Shown here: positions 1-8,555 of the stretch, piece by piece
How positions within the stretch are numbered: the first letter of the stretch is position 1
Layout: the number at the start of each line of letters is the position of its first letter
NCBI RefSeq assembly: GCF_003944705.1
Contig: NZ_RWIS01000005.1
Location: 62,001-126,000 of the forward strand
Direction of reading: 5' to 3'
Length of the DNA stretch: 64,000 nucleotides
Source of the DNA: Hymenobacter metallilatus
GTDB lineage: Bacteria > Bacteroidota > Bacteroidia > Cytophagales > Hymenobacteraceae
Notes under the pieces: generated by a model
Database searches by the model: none
The model's input: only the letters and a program-made list of their open reading frames with translations
Told to the model about the DNA's origin: nothing
Translations under genes and position numbers: made by a program

Positions 1-379
1 GCAGGTAGTGGGCACCCCAGGGGTAGGTGGAGGCCGCATTGCGGCCGGCCCGGGAGTTGCCGCCGGGCTGCTCGTCCAGCTCCACCAGCAGGATGTGGGC
101 CGGCGGCACGCCCTGCCGTTCCAGCTCCCGCCGCGCCGTAAGCCCCGCCACGCCCCCGCCGATAATCAGTACCTCCACCGTCTCGGTGCGGGTGGGGGTC
201 GGCAGCGCCGCCACGTTGCGCAGCAGGTGGCCGGTGGCGTGGTTGGCCCCGTGCATACTGCCCCGAATGTGGCTGCGTCCGGTGCCCGGCGCGCACGAGT
301 GCAGCCCCGCCAGTGGGGCCAGCAGCAGCCCCGCGCTACCCAGTGCGGCTTGGTGAAGAAAATGACGACGGGAAGGCAA
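1..379 (-). CDS. FAD-dependent oxidoreductase, Tat-exported lipoprotein (3' end outside window)
   Basis: Only the first 126 codons are in the window; the gene runs off the left edge. The N-terminus carries a twin-arginine motif (SRRHFLHQ), a hydrophobic stretch and a lipobox-like AGLHSC, so export as a folded, lipid-anchored protein is likely. A Rossmann dinucleotide loop GGGVAG follows at about residue 72, with an acidic end of strand 2 and then PGGNSRAGRN, as in flavin amine oxidases. The start is TTG at 377-379: an in-frame stop lies seven codons upstream and no ATG precedes the Tat motif. It is last in the minus-strand polyamine-type operon and follows the aminopropyltransferase after a hairpin repeat. 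A polyamine or amine oxidase role is inferred from this context; the substrate domain is not visible. Confidence 0.75.
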   Translation of the reverse strand, partial: MPSRRHFLHQAALGSAGLLLAPLAGLHSCAPGTGRSHIRGSMHGANHATGHLLRNVAALPTPTRTETVEVLIIGGGVAGLTARRELERQGVPPAHILLVELDEQPGGNSRAGRNAASTYPWGAHYL

Positions 380-389
380 GTTGTTTTTT

Positions 390-575
390 CGTTGTTAGTT
401 GTTAGTTGCTCGTTATCAGTTGTTGGTGTCATCCTGAGCATGTCGCGCATCAAGCGAGGACGAAGGACCTTATTGTGTCAGCACGAGATTTAAAAACGAT
501 GGTCGTTCTATCGTGCTAAGGTCCTTCGTAAGCTCAGGATGAAAGAAACAACTGATAACGAGCAACTAACAACGA
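390..575. repeat. Composite inverted repeat (outer GTTGTTAGTTG arms, inner TCATCCTGAGC core)
   Basis: Two nested inverted repeats fill the gap between the aminopropyltransferase and the FAD oxidoreductase. The outer arms (about 399-424 and 547-574) contain GTTAGTTGCTCGTTATCAGT and its complement. The inner arms (429-442 plus 462-472, and 517-542) read TCATCCTGAGC...AAGGACCTTA and its complement. The folded RNA would be a long stem of more than 150 nt. The same two-layer design occurs at 2371-2628. Confidence 0.8.
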
Positions 576-576
576 A

Positions 577-2148
577 TCAGTGTACGTAGGGGCCCCAGTC
601 ATCTTCGAAGTAGCGGACCAGGGCTTGGTTGTTGAGCTGGTTGATGTCGGTGGGGATTTCGCTCATGTCGGGCGGGAAGTAGCGCATGTCGCGGATGGTG
701 GCGGGCGTCACGTAGCGCAGGCCGGCGGGAAGGGGGCCGGCATCGGGGCGCCAGTGGGCGTTGCGGCCGGCCAGCACGAAGCCCCATTCCCCGAATGAGG
801 GCACGTAACAGTGGTAGGGCAGGGTAGTGAAGCCGGCAGCCTGCAGGGTGTGGGCCACGCACCAGAACGAGCGGCGCGCCACGTAGGGCGAGGTACTCTG
901 TACCACCACCCAGCCGCCCGAGGCCAGCCGCTGCTCCAGGGCCCGGTAAAACGCGGCCGAGTACAGCTTACCGATGGAGTAGTTGCCGGGGTCGGGAAAA
1001 TCCACCACGATGCAGTCGTAGCGGCTGGTGTCCTGGCGCACCCACTGGTAGGCGTCGCCGTTGATGACCTGGACTTTGGGCTGAAGCAACGCACGCTGGT
1101 TGAGGGCTAGCAACATCTCGTTGCGCTGAAACAGCCGGGTCATGCCCGCATCAAGGTCCACCAGCCGGATGCGCTGGAGCTGCGGGTACTTCAGCAGCTC
1201 ACGCACTGCTAGGCCGTCGCCGCCGCCCAGCACCAGCACCTGCCGGGCCCGGGGCAGGGCCTGCATGGCCGGGTGCACCAGCGCCTCGTGGTAGCGGTAC
1301 TCATCGAGGGAGCTGAACTGCAGGTTGCCGTTGAGAAACAGCCGCAGCTCCCGCTGATTTTTGGTGAGCACCAGCCGCTGGTAGGTGGTGCTTTTGGAGT
1401 AAATCACCTGATCCTGGAAGGCCATACCCTCGGTGTAGGTCTGGATGCGCTCAGCGTAGCCGAAGCCCACCCCCAGAGCCAGCAAAGAGGCCACCAGCGC
1501 CCCGGTTAGGTCGCGCCGGAAGGGCCTGGTTTCGGGGAAGCGGTACAAGGCCACGCCGGCCACTACCACGTTCAGCGCCCCGCACAGCAACGACGTACGG
1601 ATGAGACCCAGCTGCGGCACCAGCACCAGCGGAAACACCAGTGAGGCCAGCAGCGCCCCGATGTAGTCGAAGGTGAACACGCGGGAAACCAGGTCCTTGA
1701 ACTCGAAGCGGTTTTCCAGAATCCGCATCAGCAGCGGAATTTCCAGCCCCACCAGCACGCCCGTAAGGCCTACCAGCGCGTATAGAATCAGCCGGAACGA
1801 CACCACGTACTCGAACAGCACGAACAGCAGCGGGGCCGAGAAGCCACCCACCAGCCCCACCAGAATTTCGAGCCGGATAAACCACCGCAACAGCGAGCCG
1901 CCCAGGTAGCGCGACAGCCAGGACCCGATGCCCATCGAAAACAGATAGGCCCCGATGATGGTGGAAAACTGCATCACCGAGTCGCCGAGCAGGTAGGAGG
2001 CCAAGGTGCCCGCAATCAGCTCGTAAATCAGGCCACAGGTGGCAATAACAAACACGGAGCCCAGCAGTAGCGCCGAGCGGTAATCCGTTGGGGCGGTGGC
2101 CGGCCCGAGAGCCGGCCGCCGCTTCCGGCGCACGGGCACTTTATCCAT
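577..2148 (-). CDS. Membrane-fused polyamine aminopropyltransferase (spermidine synthase family)
   Basis: A 523-residue protein. The first ~215 residues form about seven hydrophobic segments, and the C-terminal ~280 residues form a spermidine-synthase-type methyltransferase fold. Visible motifs are the SAM-site loop VLGGGDGLAVRELL (around residue 307), the acidic strand end RLVDLDAG and the catalytic-region DFPDPGNYSIGKLYS. The family transfers aminopropyl from decarboxylated SAM to an amine; membrane-fused members are less well characterised. Its start overlaps the DUF350 gene by 8 bp, implying translational coupling. With the speD-like gene upstream it forms a decarboxylate-then-transfer pair. 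The acceptor amine cannot be read from the sequence. Confidence 0.88.
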   Translation of the reverse strand: MDKVPVRRKRRPALGPATAPTDYRSALLLGSVFVIATCGLIYELIAGTLASYLLGDSVMQFSTIIGAYLFSMGIGSWLSRYLGGSLLRWFIRLEILVGLVGGFSAPLLFVLFEYVVSFRLILYALVGLTGVLVGLEIPLLMRILENRFEFKDLVSRVFTFDYIGALLASLVFPLVLVPQLGLIRTSLLCGALNVVVAGVALYRFPETRPFRRDLTGALVASLLALGVGFGYAERIQTYTEGMAFQDQVIYSKSTTYQRLVLTKNQRELRLFLNGNLQFSSLDEYRYHEALVHPAMQALPRARQVLVLGGGDGLAVRELLKYPQLQRIRLVDLDAGMTRLFQRNEMLLALNQRALLQPKVQVINGDAYQWVRQDTSRYDCIVVDFPDPGNYSIGKLYSAAFYRALEQRLASGGWVVVQSTSPYVARRSFWCVAHTLQAAGFTTLPYHCYVPSFGEWGFVLAGRNAHWRPDAGPLPAGLRYVTPATIRDMRYFPPDMSEIPTDINQLNNQALVRYFEDDWGPYVH

Positions 2149-2356
2149 GAATGGCGGAACTGATGATCAGGGCCACAGCAATCATAAACGCCGCCGCCAT
2201 AATGGCCAGCGCCGTGTTGTGCTCCTCGATAATCTCCTTCCAGAGCATCCGGGGCGTGAGCTTCTCAATCACCACAAAGCTGATAACCAGGATAAAAATC
2301 CCCAGCACCGAGTAAATAACGGAAGAGGCAATGAGCTTGAAGTTGAGATATTCCAT
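2141..2356 (-). CDS. DUF350 small membrane protein
   Basis: A 71-residue protein with two predicted membrane helices (about residues 8-29 and 48-69) joined by a short charged loop (EKLTPRMLWKEIIEEHN). This matches one DUF350 repeat (YjfL family), whose function is unknown. DUF350 genes commonly neighbour DUF4178, SpeD-like and spermidine-synthase-like genes, as here. It overlaps the downstream aminopropyltransferase by 8 bp and is separated from the upstream gene by a hairpin repeat. Confidence 0.8.
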   Translation of the reverse strand: MEYLNFKLIASSVIYSVLGIFILVISFVVIEKLTPRMLWKEIIEEHNTALAIMAAAFMIAVALIISSAIHG

Positions 2357-2370
2357 GGGGAATGATTTTA

Positions 2371-2628
2371 AGTTGCCGGTTGCTAGTTTTTGGTTGCCAG
2401 TTGCTGGTTGTTGGTTGTCAGTTGAACGTCATTCCGAACCTGCGAGAAATCTCGCGTGCTGAGGTTGTGGTAGTAATCCTGACATCAGCGGGCGAAATGC
2501 TTCGCCGGGGCCTTTGCGTACTGGTTACCAGTGTCCAGCGCTACAAGCAGCGAGGTTTCTCGCAGGCGCGGAATGACGTTCAACTGGCAACCAACAACCA
2601 CTAACTGACAACCAATAACTAGCAACTC
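2371..2628. repeat. Composite inverted repeat inside the polyamine operon
   Basis: The left half (2371-2455) has several copies of a GGTTGCTGGTTGTTGGTTG-like string followed by GTTGAACGTCATTCCG and a GCGAGAAAT motif. The right half (2551-2628) is the inverse (TTTCTCGCAGG..CGGAATGACGTTCAACTGG, then CAACCAACAACCACTAACTG). The central ~95 bp is unique. The right edge reaches the stop codon of the small membrane protein at 2627. Confidence 0.8.
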
Positions 2629-2818
2629 ACTTGTGAAAATACGTGGCGCGGCCGCCGGAGCCGTGGGAGCCGCCGGTACCGTTGAGGTTGGGCTCCTGCT
2701 CATTGTCGTCGCCGAGCAGACGCAGGCCCGAGAGGCCGGCCCACACGAAGCCGCCGTAGGTGAGGGCCGCGAACAGAGCGTAAAAGCGGATTTTCCAGAG
2801 GGAGCGAAGCCAGTCCAT
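2627..2818 (-). CDS. Small single-pass membrane protein of the polyamine operon
   Basis: A 63-residue protein with a basic N-terminus (MDWLRSLWKIRFY), one membrane helix (about residues 13-33) and a polar, Gly/Ser-rich tail (GTGGSHGSGGRATYFHK). The ATG at 2818 lies 20 bp after the DUF4178 stop; an in-frame ATG 13 codons earlier would overlap that gene. No family is recognised. Operon position is the main support that it is real. Confidence 0.6.
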   Translation of the reverse strand: MDWLRSLWKIRFYALFAALTYGGFVWAGLSGLRLLGDDNEQEPNLNGTGGSHGSGGRATYFHK

Positions 2819-2837
2819 AGCAGTTGATAAGGGGAAA

Positions 2838-4175
2838 TCAGGAGTCGGAGGAGGCATAGGGGCTAAAGTCGCTGCTTTCCCAGCGGCCCCGTTCGTGCAG
2901 AATCCGCCGGACGTACAGGATGCCCGGATACAGCAGTAGTACCACCAAGGCCAGCACCGCGTTGGAACCGGCCGTAGCGCGGGCCTCCACGGTAGCCCGA
3001 AACACGATGCCGAAGTTGTTAACCGGGTCGGTAATGGGGTAGAAGTTCAAGTGGTAGCGGCCGGCAGGTACCATGTTTAGTAGCAGTTCCTGCTGCTTGG
3101 TGCCTTCGCTCCAACTTTCGCCCTCTTCTACCCCAAAGTAGTATTCTAGGCTACTGGTACCAGCAAACTGTTGGCCGGTTTGCTCATTTACCAGGGTGAA
3201 CGGCACTTCTACCCAGGTGTTATTTACCTCCCCATAAAGTTTCACGGTAAGGGCACCAGTGCCCGGCACCGTAAAGGACGGCGACACCAGTGGCTGCCGC
3301 TCCTGCGTGGCACCGGTAATAGGCAGGCCAACCTGAGCCGTATCGGTAGTTACGGGCACCTCGCTCGTGAATTGCTGGTTAAATACTCTTTCGTTGCCCC
3401 ATAGCACCAGGTACACGTGAGTAAGCACTACCAGCAGGGCCATCAGCAGGGAAAAAGTGCGCAACGCGGGCCACGCCGATTCGCCGGGAGCGGGCTGAGC
3501 CGAGCCTACGCCGCTGCGGTAGGGCAGCTGCTCCGGGGGCAGCCCGAAGGCCTCGGCCACCTCCTGCGGCTCAAGGTGGCGAGCCTTGAACCAGTGGTTG
3601 TAGTTCTTATTCTGCCGTTCCCGCACCAGCATCAGGGGCGGACTGATGTACTCAGAAATTGTCAGGCTCTCGTCGGCCAGCACGTTCCAGTCGAATTCAC
3701 CCTCGGCGTACAGGATGCGGGGAGAATACCGGTTGTAGAGGCGAAAATCGGTATCCGGTGCCTCTAGTACTCCCTCTGTACTCACGCGGTATTGCTCCTC
3801 GGTGGTCGTAATCAGCAGCCAATGGCCCTGAAACACGGCTAGCTGCCGGTAGCTGCCGCTACCTTCCTCGCGCAGCTGAAACTCCTCCCAGCGGTAAGAG
3901 GCGTTTTTGGCTTCACAGCGCCACATATAGCCCGTTACGCGGTAGGCTTTGTCTTCCAGCCGGCCCACGCTGCCCAACGCCAGCACCGGTTGCTGGCCGG
4001 GTATATCCCGAAACTTGCGCAGCTTTTTGGGAGCTCCGGTTTCGGGGTACTCAAATAACGTGCGACAGTGCGGGCACCCAAAAAAGGCGCTGTGCACGGC
4101 GTCGTAGTAGCGGACTTCGTGCCTGCACTCAGGGCAACAGACGGCGGCCGGGGCCGGGCTAGCGGGCTGGCTCAT
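2838..4175 (-). CDS. DUF4178 protein with N-terminal zinc ribbon and C-terminal membrane helices
   Basis: A 445-residue protein. Two Cys pairs (CPEC near residue 14 and CPHC near 34) make an N-terminal zinc ribbon. A beta-rich DUF4178 region follows (GSVGRLEDKAYRVTGYM, YRWEEFQL, GHWLLI). The C-terminal half has two hydrophobic segments (near 240-260 and 405-425) bracketing an extracytoplasmic-looking beta domain. DUF4178 (YjfK-like) has no assigned biochemistry. Its ATG overlaps the speD-like stop in an ATGA arrangement, so the two are translationally coupled. Membership of the cluster is clear; the mechanism is not. Confidence 0.8.
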   Translation of the reverse strand: MSQPASPAPAAVCCPECRHEVRYYDAVHSAFFGCPHCRTLFEYPETGAPKKLRKFRDIPGQQPVLALGSVGRLEDKAYRVTGYMWRCEAKNASYRWEEFQLREEGSGSYRQLAVFQGHWLLITTTEEQYRVSTEGVLEAPDTDFRLYNRYSPRILYAEGEFDWNVLADESLTISEYISPPLMLVRERQNKNYNHWFKARHLEPQEVAEAFGLPPEQLPYRSGVGSAQPAPGESAWPALRTFSLLMALLVVLTHVYLVLWGNERVFNQQFTSEVPVTTDTAQVGLPITGATQERQPLVSPSFTVPGTGALTVKLYGEVNNTWVEVPFTLVNEQTGQQFAGTSSLEYYFGVEEGESWSEGTKQQELLLNMVPAGRYHLNFYPITDPVNNFGIVFRATVEARATAGSNAVLALVVLLLYPGILYVRRILHERGRWESSDFSPYASSDS

Positions 4176-4525
4176 CGGCGAACTTCGGTTATGCTCTGCT
4201 CGGTAGCCCCAAAGAAAGCCAAAGTAGCGGCGTACAGCTCCCGGGCCCGGTCGGCGTTGTCGCGGCGGAAGTTGGAGAGAAACACGTCGAAGGTAGCCAG
4301 TCCGTGCTCGGGCCAGGTATGAATGCTCAGGTGCGACTCGGTAAGAGCCACCACCGCCGTAAAGCCGCCGGTCGGAAAGGCGTGGTAAGCTGCCCCCACC
4401 GCCGTAAGCTCCTGGGCGGCCACCTGGGCATCAAAAAAAGCCTGGCAGGCCGGCATATCACGCAGAGCGCCGGCGGAGGCAGTAAACGTGGCCAGAATAT
4501 GCAGGCCCGGAGCGTAAGAATTCAT
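4172..4525 (-). CDS. SpeD-family pyruvoyl decarboxylase with altered catalytic Cys
   Basis: A 117-residue protein matching class 1B bacterial S-adenosylmethionine decarboxylase in length and fold. The self-cleavage site is present as LTESHLSIHTWPE: Glu63/Ser64 (Ser becoming the pyruvoyl group) and the processing His69. The position of the catalytic Cys83 of the Thermotoga enzyme (motif DxFTC) reads DVFLS here, so Cys is replaced by Ser84. The family makes decarboxylated SAM for aminopropyl transfer. Variant SpeD homologues acting on other substrates such as ornithine or arginine have been reported, so substrate is uncertain. The ATG at 4525 fits the family N-terminus; upstream ATGs would add unrelated residues. 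It is the first gene of the operon, about 45 nt below a good promoter. Confidence 0.8.
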   Translation of the reverse strand: MNSYAPGLHILATFTASAGALRDMPACQAFFDAQVAAQELTAVGAAYHAFPTGGFTAVVALTESHLSIHTWPEHGLATFDVFLSNFRRDNADRARELYAATLAFFGATEQSITEVRR

Positions 4526-4574
4526 TGATATAGACAAGCCTAGCAGCCAGTCCATCCACGGCCGCATCCGGTAG

Positions 4575-4605
4575 CAATACTACGCAGGGGGCAACCGGTA
4601 TCAAA
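4575..4605 (-). promoter_or_regulatory. Bacteroidota-type promoter for the polyamine operon
   Basis: On the minus strand TTTG (4605-4602) is followed after 19 nt by TAGTATTG (4582-4575), one mismatch from the TAnnTTTG -7 box. The predicted start lies about 45 nt before the speD-like ATG. Confidence 0.5.
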
Positions 4606-4744
4606 ACAACGCCCTTGCAACAGCGCGGCAGGATGTTGGTAAACGAAACAGGATTGCTCAGGCTACTCGGTGGTCTTCAAAAAAGCTGCTCCGAATGGGT
4701 CCGGAAGACGTTTCTGGTGGGCCGGCTGAGCAGGTGCTCTAAGA

Positions 4745-6352
4745 TTAGTTCTTGGCACCTTGCCGGCCCTCAGGCGCGGTAGTGGGCTTGTTAGATGGCA
4801 CCAGCGCCTGTATCCAGGTACGCATTGCGTCCAGGGCAGCCGAAGCCACGACCGGTGAGGGTTGCCCATCGAGCAAGGGCCATTCTGTGATGGGAGCCTG
4901 AAACAGATGATTGAGGCCATCCAGGCGGCGCACTTGTAGCTGGCGGTTGCCTTTCAGGCCTTTTTCCAGGGCGCTCAGGTTAGCCGCCGCATTTACCAGC
5001 AAATCGTCGGTGCCGTGCAGCAGCAGTACCGGGCACTGCACGGCTTCCAACTCCCGCTGCGGGTAAAAGCGCAGGTAGGAGCGGGTCCAGGGGCTGGTCA
5101 GACGAACTGCGCCGGCCCGGTAGGTAGAATCGGGCTGGTTGGGGTGGGCTTCGCGGAGCATGTTGATAACCAGGGCTTGAGCAGCCAGGTCGTCGGGCAT
5201 CTGGCGCACCATTTCCAGCACGGGCCGCTGCGCTTTGGCCAAGGCATCCAGGCGCTTCTTCTCCTCTGCTTTCTGGCGCAGGTACTGCTGGTCGAGGTAA
5301 ATTTGAATCTGGGCGGCATTCGAGCCGTCGGCCCGCATTTTTTCTACCTGCTGCTGAATGGTAGCGGCCCGCTGCTGCTGGTCCCGTAGGGCTCTGCTGA
5401 GCAAAGTGTCGGCCACGGCCGGGGGCTGGCCCAGCCCGGGTTGCACGCTCAGCACATCGGAGCCGGGCAACCCGGCGGCGGCCAGCGCCACTACAAAAGC
5501 GGGAGGTAGTGGCCGGGCGGCCGCCAGCAGCGCCACATTTCCCCCTTCGCCGTGCCCAATCAGGCCGGTGTGCTGCACGTCAACCAAGGAGTGTGCCCGC
5601 AGAAAGGCCAATGCGGCCTGGGCGTCGCGCGTGCGGTCGTCGGGGCTGGCCAGCTCCGTACGCCCGCCCGACTGGCCCACGCCCCGGTCGTGGAAGCGCA
5701 GCACCGCAATACCGCGCCGGGTCAGGTGGTCGGCCAGCCCTCCCAGCAGTTTATATGAGCCGTATTGCCCGTCCTGGTTTTGCGGCCCCCAGTCAGACAA
5801 CAGCACGACGGCCGGAAATGGGCCCTGGCCGGCCGGAATGGTCAGGGTGCCCTGGAGCGTTATTTTATCAGTTTCATTGCGGAAACTTACCTCCTGTACC
5901 CGGTAGGGGGGCGGAAAGCGAAACGTTTTGGGTGCGCTGGGAGGGGGTGGAATAAACTCCAGCGTGAGGGGCGCTTTGAAGCCCGGCTGGGTCCAAGTAC
6001 CGGCCAGGTGTCGCCCATCGGGGGTGCGTACGCCCACAAACCGGCAGCCTACTTCCTCCGCTACAAATAGCACCGTGTCGCCTTTCTGGGCCACGGCCGT
6101 CGGGATACGGTTGATGCGCTGGGGCACCACGTTCAGCACGGCAAACCGGTTGCCGCTGGCCAATTCCGTCACAATAACCTGGATGGGCAGGCTGCCGCCG
6201 GGCACCGGCAACGGACCCTTCCACTCTCCTTCGAGGCTGTACTTGTTCAGTACTTGCGCGCTGACTAGCCCGGGAGCCAGCAGCAACAGGCCCAGCAACA
6301 CTACCGGCCAGTAGCTCTGGTACAGCGCTTTACCAACTTGTTCAACCCGCAT
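4745..6352 (-). CDS. Secreted alpha/beta hydrolase-fold protein lacking the catalytic serine
   Basis: A 535-residue protein with an N-terminal signal peptide (cleavage likely after VSA-Q), a ~110-residue beta domain (EGEWKGPLPVPGG) and an alpha/beta hydrolase domain from about residue 155. The fold markers are clear: RGIAVLRFHDRGVGQSGG, the elbow LIGHGEGGNVALLAA, the acid region LLLHGTDDLLV and the His region LNHLFQ. The nucleophile elbow should read GHSEGG but has Gly at 268 (codon GGC), and the usual oxyanion-side GSGPQDRDG is SDWGPQNQDG. The Asp and His remain. A charged helical insertion (about 325-375) is likely a lid. It may be a pseudoenzyme or use another nucleophile. Confidence 0.8.
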   Translation of the reverse strand: MRVEQVGKALYQSYWPVVLLGLLLLAPGLVSAQVLNKYSLEGEWKGPLPVPGGSLPIQVIVTELASGNRFAVLNVVPQRINRIPTAVAQKGDTVLFVAEEVGCRFVGVRTPDGRHLAGTWTQPGFKAPLTLEFIPPPPSAPKTFRFPPPYRVQEVSFRNETDKITLQGTLTIPAGQGPFPAVVLLSDWGPQNQDGQYGSYKLLGGLADHLTRRGIAVLRFHDRGVGQSGGRTELASPDDRTRDAQAALAFLRAHSLVDVQHTGLIGHGEGGNVALLAAARPLPPAFVVALAAAGLPGSDVLSVQPGLGQPPAVADTLLSRALRDQQQRAATIQQQVEKMRADGSNAAQIQIYLDQQYLRQKAEEKKRLDALAKAQRPVLEMVRQMPDDLAAQALVINMLREAHPNQPDSTYRAGAVRLTSPWTRSYLRFYPQRELEAVQCPVLLLHGTDDLLVNAAANLSALEKGLKGNRQLQVRRLDGLNHLFQAPITEWPLLDGQPSPVVASAALDAMRTWIQALVPSNKPTTAPEGRQGAKN

Positions 6353-6409
6353 ATACCTTAATACTCAACCCCTAAAAGTGTAAATGTTACCGCCAGCTAT
6401 ACCGAAGGG

Positions 6410-7393
6410 TTAAGGCAGCAGCACCCGGTTGATAACGTGCACGGTACCGTTAACGCACTGCACATCCGGAATAACCATGGCTGCGGGGGCGGTGTTGCTC
6501 TTGCCCTGTACCGTCAGCACGCCATCGGTAAACGCGCCGAGTTTCAGGGGAGAACCACCCAGCGGCGTTACAGTGGTGTTTTCGGGCAGCTCCGAGGTAA
6601 ACTTGCCACCGGGCACCACGTGGTTAAGCAGTACGGCCTGCACAGTAGCCTTAGGTAGCCGCCGGATGTCGGCCGGCACGTTCAGCGGGACGCCCAGCAG
6701 GGTGCCCAGGTCGCGGAAGGCCTGGTCGGTGGGGGCAAATACGGTGAGCTGGGGGCTGCCCGCCGAGGCCGAAAGTGGCCCCACCAGTTCGGCGTACACC
6801 ACGGCTTCCACCAAAAAGCTTAGCTCCGGCTTGGTAAACACCTTGGCATCCTTCAGGGCAATAGCCGACTGCACGATATCGAGGCCAGTAGCCAGCAGCA
6901 CCTTATCCACCACATGAACGGTGCCGTTGGCGGCCTTTACATCAGTGGCCAGAATGCGGGAGCCGTTGATGTAGCGCACCCCGCCCCGGTCGATAAAGCG
7001 GCGGCTCACGCCCAGCGCCGACGCCGAGGTGGCGCCTGGCGTAAGCGCGGAGCCAGGCAGGTCGCCGTTCGAGACGTGGTAGAGGAGCGTGTTGGTCAAA
7101 AAAGAAGTTTGCAGACTGGCCAGATCCGGGGCCGCCCGGAAGCCAAGCCGGGCAAATGCGGCATTGTTAGGAGCGAAAACGGTGTAGTTACCGCTAGCAT
7201 CGTTTGGATTCTTATTGGATAGCACGCCGGCTACCCCACCCCGCACTGCTGCGTCTTCTAATAGCTGGAAGTCGTCATTGGCCACAGCGATGCTGGCAAT
7301 AGATGGTGCTGCATCCCGATCTTTGCCACAGCCGCCCAGCAGCATCATTCCGCCAAAAAGCAGGGGTAAAGAGTTGTAAAACAGTTTTTTCAT
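6410..7393 (-). CDS. Lipoprotein with two FAS1 (fasciclin) domains
   Basis: A 327-residue protein with a lipoprotein signal peptide ending in LLGGCG. Two FAS1 domains follow (about residues 38-170 and 178-326), each with the YTVFAPNNAAF / LTVFAPTDQAF box and a C-terminal H-box (NGTVHVVDKVLL, NGTVHVINRVLL). FAS1 proteins act in adhesion and matrix contacts at the cell surface. It stands alone, with the preceding gene divergent. Confidence 0.9.
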   Translation of the reverse strand: MKKLFYNSLPLLFGGMMLLGGCGKDRDAAPSIASIAVANDDFQLLEDAAVRGGVAGVLSNKNPNDASGNYTVFAPNNAAFARLGFRAAPDLASLQTSFLTNTLLYHVSNGDLPGSALTPGATSASALGVSRRFIDRGGVRYINGSRILATDVKAANGTVHVVDKVLLATGLDIVQSAIALKDAKVFTKPELSFLVEAVVYAELVGPLSASAGSPQLTVFAPTDQAFRDLGTLLGVPLNVPADIRRLPKATVQAVLLNHVVPGGKFTSELPENTTVTPLGGSPLKLGAFTDGVLTVQGKSNTAPAAMVIPDVQCVNGTVHVINRVLLP

Positions 7394-7630
7394 AAAACCT
7401 GATGCGTTTTATACGGTTTCCCCAGCTACTTTTGCAACTGAGCCCCGATACTAACGAGAACAAAAGTTCAACGGATTTATCTAATCCGCAAACCGAACGA
7501 ATAATTGTTTTCGTAGGTGCTGCCAAGCGGGTGGGAAATTATTTTCCCGTTTTGGGAATTTGCTGAATTTTGTATTTTTCTCATTCGCGTCAGTCTACTC
7601 CTTTTTCAGGCACCAACCTTTTCTTCTTCG

Positions 7631-8515
7631 ATGAACTACCGTTACTTCTCGCCCATCGGGGCCATTTTGTTGATGAGCACCGTTGTCACGCAGGCCCAGA
7701 GCCTGAGCAGCGGCTTTATGTCGGGCCGGAAGCACGGGTCGGTGTCAATATCAGGTACACAGGAGTGGTACGAGAGCGTGTATCTGGTGCCGGAAAAAGT
7801 TGATCAGGTGCCCATTTTTCGCCGTATCAATGTGCGTTCCGTAAGCCTCTATGCCAACTATGGCATCACCGATAAGATTGAGGCCGTGCTCAGTCTGCCC
7901 TATGTGCGTTCGGAAGGCAATGCCGATCCACTCGTAACGCAGAACTCGCCCTACACCAATGTGCGCGAAGGGCTGCAGGATGTTTCCGGTCTCCTGAAAT
8001 TCAAAGTATATTCCACTGAGCTGGGCAGCAGCCTCCTGAACCTCCTGGGAGTAGCCAGCCTGAGCACGCCGGTCAGCAACTATAAGTCGGAGCAGGGCCT
8101 GGAGTATATCATTGCCATTGGCAACCGGGCTACCAAAGTTTCTACGTTAGGTATTGCGCAACTGCAAACGGCTTCGGGCGTGTTTTTCACCGGCCAGGCT
8201 GGCTACAGCCTCCGGTCGGGCCGGGTGCCCAACGCCTTCGTGGCTGAAACCAAAGTCGGCTACGCGGGGCCGCGCTTCTATGTAGATGGGTGGGCAGCTT
8301 TTCAGCAGTCGGCCAGCACTGGCACCGATATCCTGCAGCCGGGCTTCGATGGGGACTTCACTGCCACCCGGGTTGATTATACCCGATTGGGCGTGAGCGT
8401 ATTTCGTCCGTTGGCCCAGGGGTTTGGATTGGTACTGGGCGCCAGCACCTACGTGTCGGGCCGCAACGTGGGCAAATCCACGGGCGTAACCGGCGGACTG
8501 GCGTATAATTTCTAG
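7631..8515 (+). CDS. Putative outer-membrane beta-barrel protein
   Basis: A 294-residue protein with a signal peptide (MNYRYFSPIGAILLMSTVV...QAQS). The rest is alternating beta sequence (YANYGITDKIEAVLSLPYV, FTGQAGYSLRSG, RFYVDGWAAFQQ) ending in an aromatic residue (GLAYNF), the usual C-terminal outer-membrane barrel signature. The ATG at 7631 sits directly before the signal peptide. A possible promoter, TTTG-N18-TATTTTTC, lies at 7551-7580. No specific family or substrate is recognised. The gene ends at a bidirectional terminator. Confidence 0.65.
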   Translation: MNYRYFSPIGAILLMSTVVTQAQSLSSGFMSGRKHGSVSISGTQEWYESVYLVPEKVDQVPIFRRINVRSVSLYANYGITDKIEAVLSLPYVRSEGNADPLVTQNSPYTNVREGLQDVSGLLKFKVYSTELGSSLLNLLGVASLSTPVSNYKSEQGLEYIIAIGNRATKVSTLGIAQLQTASGVFFTGQAGYSLRSGRVPNAFVAETKVGYAGPRFYVDGWAAFQQSASTGTDILQPGFDGDFTATRVDYTRLGVSVFRPLAQGFGLVLGASTYVSGRNVGKSTGVTGGLAYNF

Positions 8516-8555
8516 CCCTGCGGTCCGCCGGCCTGGCGCATAAACCTGGTATGCG

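Noticed and set aside
2362..2604. Short plus-strand frame within the repeat at 2371-2628
   Set aside because: It is made of the inverted-repeat arms; the Leu/Val/Gly-rich translation is an artefact of the GGTTGTTGGTTG string.
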